Of a stretch of DNA of 64,000 nt, positions 1-7,973 are shown piece after piece. Position 1 is the first letter of the stretch, and the number at the start of each line of letters is the position of its first letter. The notes below the pieces were generated by a model that was not told where the DNA came from, made no database searches, and saw only the letters and a program-made list of their open reading frames with translations. This DNA is from Thiodiazotropha sp040793985. Lineage in GTDB: Bacteria; Pseudomonadota; Gammaproteobacteria; Chromatiales; Chromatiaceae. Where the stretch lies: the NCBI GenBank assembly GCA_040793985.1, contig JBFNJI010000003.1, forward strand, positions 124,001-188,000, read 5' to 3'. The translations under genes and the position numbers were made by a program.

Positions 1-645
1 GTATCCAAGTACCTCTATATCCTTGCGGAAGTGCTTCTCCACCAGTGCCGCCAGTTCATCGGAGTAGTAGCTGCGGTAGTCGCTCGCCCGATCGGTGGCC
101 TTGCGCTTATGCGGCAGTTGCAGATGCTTGACGCCGATGCGTTGAATGATCTCGTTGAAGTCGCTGTTCAGGGTTTCGTAGTGGCCGATGAAGTCGACCT
201 GGATGCTGCCCTGAAGGTCGATCAGGTAGTCGATCTGCGACTGGATCGAGGTATCGACATGGTATTGATAGGGCCTCTCCGGATCGAGTTTCCAGCGCAT
301 GAAATGGTCGAAGTCCTCGATGTGGGCGATCAGGTGGGGCCGCTCACGACGGATGTGGTGGTAGGAGCTGACCTGCAGATCCCAGGGGTTGCGTACGATG
401 GCGAACTTGAAGAGTTGGTTGAAGAACGCGTCAGGCAGCATCTCCTTGGCGGCGACGATGCGCGAATGTCTGGGGAACTTGCTGCCCAGGCGATGGCCGC
501 TGAGATGGCTCAGGCGTGAACAGATATACATGGGGTAGTACCAGGGATCGCGCCAACGCAGGGATTGCAATGCCGCGCGTACACTGGTGCCACCGGTCTT
601 GGCGATATGCACGAATAGAAAGTTGTATTTAACTGACAGCAGCAT
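1..645 (-). CDS. Sulfotransferase family protein, 3' end cut by the window edge
   Basis: The visible 215 codons start at ATG 645 and run off the left edge in frame. Residues 11-19 read HIAKTGGTS, the 5'-phosphosulfate-binding loop that holds PAPS. Further in, FAIVRNPWDLQVSSY matches the 3'-phosphate-binding (RNPxxxxxSxY) element of Sulfotransfer_2-type enzymes. These enzymes move sulfate from PAPS to a carbohydrate hydroxyl. The gene lies 17 bases downstream of a glycosyltransferase on the same strand, within a surface-glycan cluster, so a sulfated LPS or exopolysaccharide sugar is the natural guess; the substrate is not visible. No strong ribosome-binding site precedes the ATG. The family assignment is fairly sure; the acceptor is unknown. 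Confidence 0.82.
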   Translation of the reverse strand, partial: MLLSVKYNFLFVHIAKTGGTSVRAALQSLRWRDPWYYPMYICSRLSHLSGHRLGSKFPRHSRIVAAKEMLPDAFFNQLFKFAIVRNPWDLQVSSYHHIRRERPHLIAHIEDFDHFMRWKLDPERPYQYHVDTSIQSQIDYLIDLQGSIQVDFIGHYETLNSDFNEIIQRIGVKHLQLPHKRKATDRASDYRSYYSDELAALVEKHFRKDIEVLGY

Positions 646-662
646 GGAGATGACTCTTTGTG

Positions 663-1793
663 TTAACAGGCACTGGCTAGTCCCATGATTTCAAGGTAGT
701 GGGCTGCGCTTTGCTGCGCATTGTATTCCCGAACGGATTCGCGCAGAAGGGCCGGATCCGGCGGTCCATCGAGCACCCGCTGCATGGCCTGGGAGAGTGC
801 CTGCCAATCGCCCACCGCTACCAGCGGCGCAATGCGTCCCCGGTCGAGCAGTTCGCTTGGTCCACTGGGACAGTCGGTGGATACAACCGGGGTGCCGAGT
901 GCCATCGCCTCGGTGAGCACGTTGGGAGAGCCCTCCCAGCGGGAGGAGAGCACGAACAGGTCCGCCAGTTTCATATAGACATAGGGATTGGCTGTGAAGC
1001 CGGGAAGCGACAACGCCTGCGCGATGCCCAGCTCTTCACTCATGCCGAGCAGCCTCTCCCGCTGACGACCGTCGCCGAGGATGATGAGTCGACAGGGCCG
1101 GCGCGAGTGCAGCTCGGCAAAGGCACGCAACAGGGTGGCGAAGTCCTTCTGTACCGTGAGGCGCCCGACACCGAGAATCACGGGGCATTCCGAATCCCCC
1201 AGCCAGGGATGCGGGGAAGGGGCGTCAGCCGCTTCCAGCAGATTTGCAGTGATTACCGGATTGCGCACAACGACGACCTTTTCCGGGGTGGTGCCGGATA
1301 GTGCCAATGTATCCTCTCTGACCCCTTCGGAGACAGCGATGATACGGTCGATGCGGGGATAGAGCAGGCGGATGGGGAGGCGCCGTAGATAGAGCCGCCA
1401 GCTGGACTTGTGGGCAAATGCCGCGGTGAGGTTGGTACCCAAACGCAACACCAGGCGGGTCTGGCTTGTACCTGCCAGGAATCGGGCAATCACCGCAATG
1501 CGGCCCGCCCTGTCCTTTGCCGCAAGCAGGCAGGAAGGACGGGTGCGTTTCAGATAGCGGACGAGGGGCAGCAGGCTGGTGGCGGTGTGGCTGCTACCCA
1601 GATCGATGCGATTGACCGCGGGGTGGATCTCATGGAGATGCCTGCTGCGGGTCTTGATCAGCAGCAGGTCGATGCGCAAGCCGCTCTCCGCCATGGCATT
1701 GACCAGGTTGAGTAGCATGCGTTCCACCCCGCCTTCGCCTGAGAACGAAGCCAGGATCGACAGGTCGGGACGCTCCTCAGTCCGATTTACCAT
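663..1793 (-). CDS. GT4-family glycosyltransferase
   Basis: A 376-residue protein when started at ATG 1793; an in-frame start further upstream would only lengthen its overlap with the previous gene. The N-terminus has the GEGGVERMLLNLV motif usual for the acceptor-side Rossmann domain of GT4 retaining enzymes. The C-terminal half has GVGRLTVQKDFATLL and SSRWEGSPNVLTEAMALG, the E-x7-E region that binds the nucleotide-sugar donor. It should add one sugar to a lipid-linked or LPS-core acceptor at the cytoplasmic face of the inner membrane. It overlaps the end of the O-antigen-ligase-like gene by 17 bp, so the two are probably co-transcribed and translationally coupled. The family is clear; the sugar and linkage cannot be read from sequence. 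Confidence 0.88.
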   Translation of the reverse strand: MVNRTEERPDLSILASFSGEGGVERMLLNLVNAMAESGLRIDLLLIKTRSRHLHEIHPAVNRIDLGSSHTATSLLPLVRYLKRTRPSCLLAAKDRAGRIAVIARFLAGTSQTRLVLRLGTNLTAAFAHKSSWRLYLRRLPIRLLYPRIDRIIAVSEGVREDTLALSGTTPEKVVVVRNPVITANLLEAADAPSPHPWLGDSECPVILGVGRLTVQKDFATLLRAFAELHSRRPCRLIILGDGRQRERLLGMSEELGIAQALSLPGFTANPYVYMKLADLFVLSSRWEGSPNVLTEAMALGTPVVSTDCPSGPSELLDRGRIAPLVAVGDWQALSQAMQRVLDGPPDPALLRESVREYNAQQSAAHYLEIMGLASAC

Positions 1794-3144
1794 GATCCGT
1801 CCGCCTGGCACGAGGTCTCCGGCTGGCCAGGTCAAAGGCGAGGGTGGCGCCCGCGATGATCAGCCAATAAAAACGCCAGTTCCAGTGAAGATGCCTGAAG
1901 TCAGTCAGGCTGTAGACGGCGATCAACACGAAATTGCTCGCCAGGAAGGCGAGGAAATAGATCGACAGTCGCTTTTTGCGGTAATTCTCGACCAGCTTCG
2001 AGATGATTACACCGCCGATCAGGGCGATAAGGAGGCTACCGAGCAGACCCAGCTGAAACACGACCTCCAGATAGGCGTTGTGGAGATGGTCGAAACTGGA
2101 ACCGGGGGGGTCTTGCAGTGCGATATTGTTTTCCGCCTCCACCAGGGCGTGGGTGGTCCCGGGGCCCCAGCCAAAAAAGGGTCTTTCCAGCCATTTTCTC
2201 AGCCCAAACTGCCACAGATGGAGGCGATAAGATGATGCATCCAGGGGCGCTTCAGCGAGGCCCTGGCTGATGATGGTATTCCACCCCTCGCTCTCGCTGG
2301 CGATGCGCTGGCTGATGGTATTCCAGTTAATTGCCAAGACCAGCGCGCTGATGGCAATCATGCCGATCAGGGGGTAGCGAAAGCGGACCCTGCCGTTGAG
2401 GCGGCGGGGAGCGGCATAGCGCATGGTCAGGAAGAGAGAGGGCAGGGCGATGAGAATGGCAAGCCAGACGCCGCGGGACTGACTGATAATCACCCCCTGG
2501 GTAAAGAAGAGCGTGGCCAACAGGGTCAGGCCCAGGCGCAATATCAAGGTGAACTTATCAGTTTCTTGTTCCGGATTGAGCCAGTAGACGGCCAGTGCGG
2601 TCAGTCCCAAGATGGCCGCGGCACAGTCGAAACCCAAGATGATGGGTTTGCCGAAGTGGAGTCCGGAGCGCACCCCCTGCAGGCTCTGGGAGAGGGTTTC
2701 GCCATCCATGGCAGTGAGCATGCCGAGGGCAAAACCGCCGAACATCAGGATAATGCTGACGGGGATCCGTTGAGTGTTCTGGCCCAACCACCAGGCTGGA
2801 ATGAAGAAGAGGAAGAGCTGAATCCAGTCCCTGGCCTGGTTGATTTGGGTCTCCTGCTCGGCGGCGATCTCACCGAGCGACCAATAGGCACGGAGAAGGA
2901 TGTAGCCAATCAGCAGCAGGCAGAACCAGGTAATGGATTGGCGCAGCAGCCCTCTCCACGCCGGTTTTGACAACACCAGACCGATGATCATCAGACCGAG
3001 TCCGATGTTGGCCCCAGCGATGCTCAACAGGGAAAAGAACGAGAACAGATAGAGACCGAACAGGCCGAGCCAATTGCTGATCTTCCCAAGTGTCGTGGTG
3101 GGTCTCTCTATCGGGAGCAGGCTCGCCCGAAAAATATCCAACAT
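1777..3144 (-). CDS. O-antigen ligase / Wzy-type polymerase-like membrane protein
   Basis: A 455-residue polytopic membrane protein with roughly ten or more hydrophobic segments. Near residues 340-365 it carries HLHNAYLEVVFQLGLLGSLL, the His-containing periplasmic loop and following helix typical of the Wzy_C/WaaL superfamily. Members either ligate O-antigen to lipid A-core or polymerise O-units in the periplasm. Its position among glycosyltransferases, just before a GT4 gene and a sulfotransferase, fits either role. The basic tail RRPRARRTDHGKSD is probably cytoplasmic. WaaL and Wzy cannot be told apart by motif alone, so no symbol is given. Confidence 0.85.
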   Translation of the reverse strand: MLDIFRASLLPIERPTTTLGKISNWLGLFGLYLFSFFSLLSIAGANIGLGLMIIGLVLSKPAWRGLLRQSITWFCLLLIGYILLRAYWSLGEIAAEQETQINQARDWIQLFLFFIPAWWLGQNTQRIPVSIILMFGGFALGMLTAMDGETLSQSLQGVRSGLHFGKPIILGFDCAAAILGLTALAVYWLNPEQETDKFTLILRLGLTLLATLFFTQGVIISQSRGVWLAILIALPSLFLTMRYAAPRRLNGRVRFRYPLIGMIAISALVLAINWNTISQRIASESEGWNTIISQGLAEAPLDASSYRLHLWQFGLRKWLERPFFGWGPGTTHALVEAENNIALQDPPGSSFDHLHNAYLEVVFQLGLLGSLLIALIGGVIISKLVENYRKKRLSIYFLAFLASNFVLIAVYSLTDFRHLHWNWRFYWLIIAGATLAFDLASRRPRARRTDHGKSD

Positions 3145-3229
3145 AAAGCTTTACGATTCCTCTCTTTGGGTCTGTCGAAGCATCTCTGATCAGGTACAAC
3201 AGAACCGGTTGGTCGGGCAGCTGCAGGCT

Positions 3230-4354
3230 CTAAGCTCTCAGGCCGATCGCCTCGGCTATGCCGGCCGCTCTCTCTGGCCAGCTGTAGGCAGCGGCATCCT
3301 GCCTTGCCTGCTGCGCAAGTTTACCTGCCAGCTGGCGGTTCTGCATAAGTGTTTTTACCGCCGCTTCCCAGGCGCTAGGGTCCTCCGGGTCTGCGAGCAG
3401 CGCGTTGCGGCCATGTTCCAGGATCTCCCGCAGTGGCGGAATGTCACTGGCGATAATCACCCTCCCCGCAGCCATCGCCTCGAACAGTTTCATCGGACTG
3501 ATGCCATCGGCGTGCTGTAAATCCCGCTGGTAGGGGAGTACCACCAGTTCGCTTTCGGCATAGAGGGTCGCCACTTCTCGATGCGGAACGGCGGGCAGGT
3601 GGTGCAGGTTGGGAAGCTGCTCCAGCCGGTCATCGCAGTCGCCGACCAGGCGTACCTCGCCACAGTCGCTCGATGCGAGATGGTTGAGGATTCCCAGACC
3701 GCGGTCGAAGCTGATCCTGCCGAGGTAGACTGTCCGGGGGTTGGCAAGCCGCCGAGGGTCGAGGACGGGGATTTTCTCAAAGCGCTTCAAATCCACACCG
3801 GATGGGCTGACATGGATGCGTTGCTCGTCGGCGCCTGCATCCACCAGGGCAGCGGCTGCGCTTCGGCTGATCGGAATCAAATAGCCGATCAAACCCTGCC
3901 GGTGCAGATCGATGATCCTTCTCAATATCCCCTTCCTACGCATGGGCTCCAGGGTGTGCACCTCGAAATGGTGGCCTATCCGTTGCGAGGCCAAACCCAG
4001 GCTGAGCTCCGGTGATCGTACATAGACCGCCTTGGCGCGGCGCAGCGTGCGCCGATAGAGACGTGGGAACAGGGATGTGGGCCAGCGTCTGTGCAACAGT
4101 TGCACCGCTCTGATGTCGGGGACAATTCCGATTCCCATCTCCTCGCATCGCTGATGTGCAGAGACGTCCTTGTGCCAGGGCGGCAGATAGAGCCGGGTGT
4201 TCACCCCGATCTCGGTAAGGGCGGCCACGGTATGTAGGGTCTGGATCAGATTGGCACGGTTGCGGTGCAACCGACTGCGGCCAAGGTAGATCAATTCGGG
4301 GTTGTCGGCTTTCTGCATGAGATGAAACGCATTGCTTAGGGCTAACGCTAACAT
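3230..4354 (-). CDS. GT4-family glycosyltransferase
   Basis: A 374-residue protein. ATG 4354 was chosen because AGGTG sits six bases before it and because longer starts would run into the divergent heptosyltransferase gene. The N-terminal domain contains RANLIQTLHTVAALTEIGV; the C-terminal domain has VYLGRISFDRGLGIL and then GISPMKLFEAMAAGRVIIASD, the donor-binding part of GT4 enzymes. It probably transfers a hexose during core or capsule synthesis in the cytoplasm. It is transcribed towards the O-antigen-ligase-like gene, with an 85-bp gap between them. It is divergent from the GT9 gene, and the 80-bp space between their starts must hold promoters for both. The acceptor is unknown. Confidence 0.85.
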   Translation of the reverse strand: MLALALSNAFHLMQKADNPELIYLGRSRLHRNRANLIQTLHTVAALTEIGVNTRLYLPPWHKDVSAHQRCEEMGIGIVPDIRAVQLLHRRWPTSLFPRLYRRTLRRAKAVYVRSPELSLGLASQRIGHHFEVHTLEPMRRKGILRRIIDLHRQGLIGYLIPISRSAAAALVDAGADEQRIHVSPSGVDLKRFEKIPVLDPRRLANPRTVYLGRISFDRGLGILNHLASSDCGEVRLVGDCDDRLEQLPNLHHLPAVPHREVATLYAESELVVLPYQRDLQHADGISPMKLFEAMAAGRVIIASDIPPLREILEHGRNALLADPEDPSAWEAAVKTLMQNRQLAGKLAQQARQDAAAYSWPERAAGIAEAIGLRA

Positions 4355-4435
4355 ATTCACCTGCCAGCTTGTACTATAGGCGGGATTTACCTGGACTATA
4401 GGCAGCGAGTGCTGAAGCGCCACCGAAGAACCATT

Positions 4436-5506
4436 GTGAAACTGCCCGATCTCGAGAAGCCGTCGATATTGATCGTTCGCCTCAGCGCGATCGGGGATAT
4501 CGTATTTGCAACACCCTTGATCGATGCGATCCGTCAACGCTACCCCGGTGCCCGCATCAGCTGGCTGGTACAGGGTGAATCGAAAGGCCTGCTGGAGCAC
4601 CATCCCGCCCTGGACAGGGTGATCGTGTGGCCGAGGCAGCAGTGGGAGCGTCACTGGAAGCAGCGGCAGTGGCTCAGACTATGGCGTGCGCTGAGACAAT
4701 TCAGGGATGAACTGAGGAACCACCATTTCGATATGGCCCTGGATGTGCAAGGCTTGATGAAGAGCGGTTTCCTGGCCTGGCTGTCCGGCGCCGAGGCACG
4801 CATCGGTCTGGGTTCCAGGGAGGGGAGTCAATGGCTGATGAGTCGGGTCATCGACAAGGGCGGCGAACCAAGACGCATCGCATCCGAATACCTCTATTTC
4901 GCCCAACAGCTTGGGTTGGGAACTGACGGTTTCGAGATGCGGATCGGCCTAAGCGAAGAGGATCGCTCCCATGCCGAGGCGATGATCAGGGCAAACAGGC
5001 TGCAGCAGGGTTATATCGTCATAGCCCCGTTCACCACCCGTGCGCAAAAGCACTGGTTCAACAGTTCGTGGATCGATTTGCTGGCGGCAATCGAGGCGGA
5101 GTGGCAGCTGCCCGTGGTGATGCTGGGCGGCCCGGGGGACAAGGCTGCAGCGGCGGTTATTCAAGACCGGGGGCGGGCGGGATTGATAAACCTCGTGGGA
5201 GAGACCAGCCTGCGTCAGGCGGCTGCCGTGATTGAGCGTGCCGAACTGATTATCGGTGTCGATACCGGTTTGACCCATATGGGGATAGCGATGAATCGTC
5301 CCACCCTGTGCCTGTTCGGTTCCACCCGGCCCTATCTCGATACCGCCCATGAGAATACGGCTGTGATCTACCATTCCCGCGACTGTTCCCCCTGTAGACG
5401 CAACCCCACATGCGACGGCCGCTACGACTGCATGCGGGATATCAAGGTAGCCGAGGTGATGAGCCGGGCTTCCCGGCTGGCCGCCTTGGATCGGGAGGCA
5501 GAGTGA
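4436..5506 (+). CDS. GT9-family heptosyltransferase (LPS core)
   Basis: A 356-residue protein from GTG 4436; a GTG at 4409 is an alternative that adds nine residues. The opening ILIVRLSAIGDIVFATPLIDAI is the classic start of ADP-heptose:LPS heptosyltransferases (WaaC/WaaF/WaaQ). The conserved VDTGLTHMGIAMNRPTLCLFG, near residue 265, is the donor-site D-T/S-G-x-x-H motif. The enzyme transfers L-glycero-D-manno-heptose from ADP-heptose to Kdo or core heptose at the inner membrane. The ADP-heptose precursor would come from hldE, encoded 7 kb downstream. A cysteine-rich tail (CSPCRRNPTCDGRYDC) is typical of GT9 members. Which heptose position it fills is not determined. The stop overlaps the next gene's GTG by four bases. 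Confidence 0.9.
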   Translation: MKLPDLEKPSILIVRLSAIGDIVFATPLIDAIRQRYPGARISWLVQGESKGLLEHHPALDRVIVWPRQQWERHWKQRQWLRLWRALRQFRDELRNHHFDMALDVQGLMKSGFLAWLSGAEARIGLGSREGSQWLMSRVIDKGGEPRRIASEYLYFAQQLGLGTDGFEMRIGLSEEDRSHAEAMIRANRLQQGYIVIAPFTTRAQKHWFNSSWIDLLAAIEAEWQLPVVMLGGPGDKAAAAVIQDRGRAGLINLVGETSLRQAAAVIERAELIIGVDTGLTHMGIAMNRPTLCLFGSTRPYLDTAHENTAVIYHSRDCSPCRRNPTCDGRYDCMRDIKVAEVMSRASRLAALDREAE

Positions 5507-6603
5507 GAGTACTCCACGTCGAGGCCGGCAAGCATCTCTATGGTGGCGCAAAGCAGGTTATCTATCTGCTCACGGGTCTGCAGCAGCAGGGGGTGGAGTC
5601 GCTCCTGGTCTGCCCCCCCGGCAGTGCGGTGGCTGAGGCGGCGCGTGAAATCGGCGTGGCTGTCGAAGAGCTGCCCATGGGCGGGGATCTCGATATCGGT
5701 ATGGCGTTTCGGTTGCGGCGTACGATACTGCGTTATGGTCCCGATCTCATGCATGTACACAGTCGCCGCGGGGCCGACACAATGGGCGGTCTGGCGGCCC
5801 GCATGACCGGGGTCAAAGCGGTGCTCTCCCGCCGTGTCGATAATCCGGAGCAGCGCCTGATGGCGACGTGGAAATACTCCCTATACGATCGGGTGGTTGC
5901 CATATCCCAGGGCATTGCCGATGTCCTCAGAGAGCAGGGTGTTGCGGAACATAAGCTGCTTTGCGTACGCAGCGCCGTCGATATGGCGCCCTACCAGCAG
6001 GGTTGCGACAAGCTCCGGTTCAGGGAGCAGTTCGGCCTTCCTGAGGGTGTCTTGGTGATGGGGGTGGTTGCCCAGTTGATACCCCGCAAGGGGCATAGAT
6101 ATCTGCTTGAGGCGATGCCGGGTCTGGTGCGTGCCTTTCCCGGTCTGCAGCTGTTGATATTCGGCAAGGGGGCCTTGCGGGAGAGGCTGGAGCAGCAGAT
6201 CGAGGCGTTGCAGCTGCAACAACATGTTACCCTCGCCGGTTTCCGCGACGATCTGCCTACTCTCTTGCCCTGCCTCGACCTGCTTGTGCATCCGGCACTG
6301 ATGGAGGGGTTGGGTGTCTCCCTGCTGCAGGCGGCAAGTGCGGGCCTGCCTATCGTGGCGGTGGATGCGGGCGGTATGCCGGAAGCGGTGGAGGATGGGG
6401 TTAACGGACTGCTGGTGCCGGGGGGAAGCGTTGAGGCATTGGCCGCCGCCCTCTATCGATTGCTGGATAACGAGGTCCTGCGCACGCGCATGGGTGAGGC
6501 CGGCAGGGAAAAGATGCGCCGCGGTTTCTCGGTTGAAAAGATGGTGGCGGGAAACCTCGCGGTATACCGTGATCTCATGGGTGTCAGCGAGGTGCCGGAT
6601 TAA
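5503..6603 (+). CDS. GT4-family glycosyltransferase
   Basis: A 366-residue protein starting at GTG 5503, which overlaps the preceding stop as GTGA and has GGAGG a few bases upstream; this strongly supports translational coupling. The N-terminal AGKHLYGGAKQVIYLLTGLQQQG and MHVHSRRGADTMGG are the acceptor domain. VAQLIPRKGHRYLLEAM and HPALMEGLGVSLLQAASAG mark the C-terminal GT4 donor domain. It probably adds a core or O-chain sugar in sequence with the GT9 enzyme before it and the GT4 after it. Together they form a three-gene plus-strand operon. The donor sugar is not predictable. Confidence 0.88.
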   Translation: MRVLHVEAGKHLYGGAKQVIYLLTGLQQQGVESLLVCPPGSAVAEAAREIGVAVEELPMGGDLDIGMAFRLRRTILRYGPDLMHVHSRRGADTMGGLAARMTGVKAVLSRRVDNPEQRLMATWKYSLYDRVVAISQGIADVLREQGVAEHKLLCVRSAVDMAPYQQGCDKLRFREQFGLPEGVLVMGVVAQLIPRKGHRYLLEAMPGLVRAFPGLQLLIFGKGALRERLEQQIEALQLQQHVTLAGFRDDLPTLLPCLDLLVHPALMEGLGVSLLQAASAGLPIVAVDAGGMPEAVEDGVNGLLVPGGSVEALAAALYRLLDNEVLRTRMGEAGREKMRRGFSVEKMVAGNLAVYRDLMGVSEVPD

Positions 6604-6605
6604 CA

Positions 6606-7679
6606 ATGTCAGAAATACACTCACTGCAGCTGATCGGCAGTAAAAGCTTCGGCGGAGCGGAGCGCTGGTTTCAGCGTTTTTCATTGGCCCTCGCGGAAAT
6701 GGGTCATCCCACCGAAGTCGGTGTGCGCCGGGGTCACGAGCTCGATGGCGATCACTGGCAGGGTCTGCCGCGTCATGCCCTGGCGATGCGCACGGTTTGG
6801 GATCCGTTCTCCCGTTTCGAGGTGAATCGCCTGGTGAAACGCCTACAGCCTGATATCGTACAGACCTACATGGGCAGGGCGACCCGCCTCACCCATCTGG
6901 GCTTGGGGAGCGGTCCGGTGCATGTGGCGAGGCTGGGTGGCTACTACAAAGTGGATGGCTATCGCCATGCCCACGCCTGGATTGGCAACACCAAAGGCAT
7001 TTGCGACTACCTGATCAGGTCGGGAATGCCAGGTCGGCGGGTATTCCACCTCTACAATTTTGCCAATTTGCCGCCCCCCGGGCCGCCGCCGCACGGCCTG
7101 AAGGCTGAGCTCGGCATCCCTGAGGATGCCTGGGTCTTGATGACCCCGGGCAGGTTTGTCGCCTTCAAAGGGCACAGGTTCCTCCTCGATGCACTGACCC
7201 GGCTTCCGGCGACTGTTGCGGGGCGTCCTGTATGGCAAGTGATACTGGGCGACGGCCCTCTGAAACAGGATTTACACGATCAGGCGAAGGCGGCCGCCAT
7301 CGACGATCGAATCCTGTGGGCGGGTTGGCAGCTCAACCCGGACCCCTACTACCGCCTGGCGGACCTGATCGTATTTCCCTCCACCTATGCCGAGCCCTTC
7401 GGCAATGTGATCATCGAGGCCTGGGGTTATGCCAAGCCCCTGGTAACCTCAGCCTCCATGGGCGCCACCGAGGTGGTGCGCCATGAAGAGGACGGATTGG
7501 TCTTCGAGTGTGAAAATCCTGAAGCACTGTCAGCGGCGATAGCGCGTGCCCTGAGCGACGAGACACTGAGAAAGGAGATGGCGGAAAGCGGCCATAGGCG
7601 GGCGCTGCAGGAGTTTGCACGGGATGCAATCATGCAGGGTTATCTGGAGCTCTATCGCTACCTGCTGGAACATCGCTGA
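6606..7679 (+). CDS. GT4-family glycosyltransferase
   Basis: A 357-residue protein whose ATG lies two bases after the previous stop, in the same operon. It opens with LQLIGSKSFGGAERWFQRFSL, the glycine-rich acceptor loop of GT4 enzymes. It later has LMTPGRFVAFKGHRFLLDAL and FPSTYAEPFGNVIIEAWGYAK, the donor-binding E-x7-E stretch. The protein family is seen in LPS core gene clusters. It is the last gene of the rightward GT9-GT4-GT4 operon. The following 100 bp separate it from a converging minus-strand operon, and I see no strong hairpin terminator there. Confidence 0.87.
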   Translation: MSEIHSLQLIGSKSFGGAERWFQRFSLALAEMGHPTEVGVRRGHELDGDHWQGLPRHALAMRTVWDPFSRFEVNRLVKRLQPDIVQTYMGRATRLTHLGLGSGPVHVARLGGYYKVDGYRHAHAWIGNTKGICDYLIRSGMPGRRVFHLYNFANLPPPGPPPHGLKAELGIPEDAWVLMTPGRFVAFKGHRFLLDALTRLPATVAGRPVWQVILGDGPLKQDLHDQAKAAAIDDRILWAGWQLNPDPYYRLADLIVFPSTYAEPFGNVIIEAWGYAKPLVTSASMGATEVVRHEEDGLVFECENPEALSAAIARALSDETLRKEMAESGHRRALQEFARDAIMQGYLELYRYLLEHR

Positions 7680-7781
7680 TCGCATATGTCGTCGACGGTA
7701 TAAATAGCAACGACAAGCGAGCATGCCTGCATACCGTTTGCGACGATTCGCGGTTTGAATTCTCACCGTTCAGGCCCAAAG

Positions 7782-7973
7782 TCAGATCAAACGGTTTTTT
7801 AGATAGAGGCCGACCCATTTGCGATAGTAGCGGAGGATAGGAATCAATCCGGGCCAAAACGGCACCCCCCGCCTGCGTATCGACAGAAAGGGCAGCGCAT
7901 AGAGAAACACCCTTGACGGACTGAGGTGGCTGCGCTTCGATTCGGCGGAGTTGCTGTTGTGTCTGTCTATCAT
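7782..7973 (-). CDS. Small uncharacterised protein coupled to the GT2-HAD gene
   Basis: A 63-residue ORF whose ATG overlaps the TGA of the GT2-HAD gene in the pattern ATGA. This arrangement normally reflects translational coupling. The product is basic (RRR, KR and several isolated Arg/Lys), with a short hydrophobic centre (VFLYALPFLSI) and aromatic-rich PFWPGLIPILRYYRKWVGLYL near the C-terminus. It could sit on the membrane surface. I recognise no family. It may be a real small partner or a leftover piece of a longer glycosyltransferase tail; the exact overlap is the main argument for calling it. Confidence 0.45.
   Translation of the reverse strand: MIDRHNSNSAESKRSHLSPSRVFLYALPFLSIRRRGVPFWPGLIPILRYYRKWVGLYLKNRLI

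Noticed and set aside
1..519. Plus-strand frame at the left edge (162 codons)
   Set aside because: It is antisense to the sulfotransferase, whose frame has the PAPS-binding motifs.
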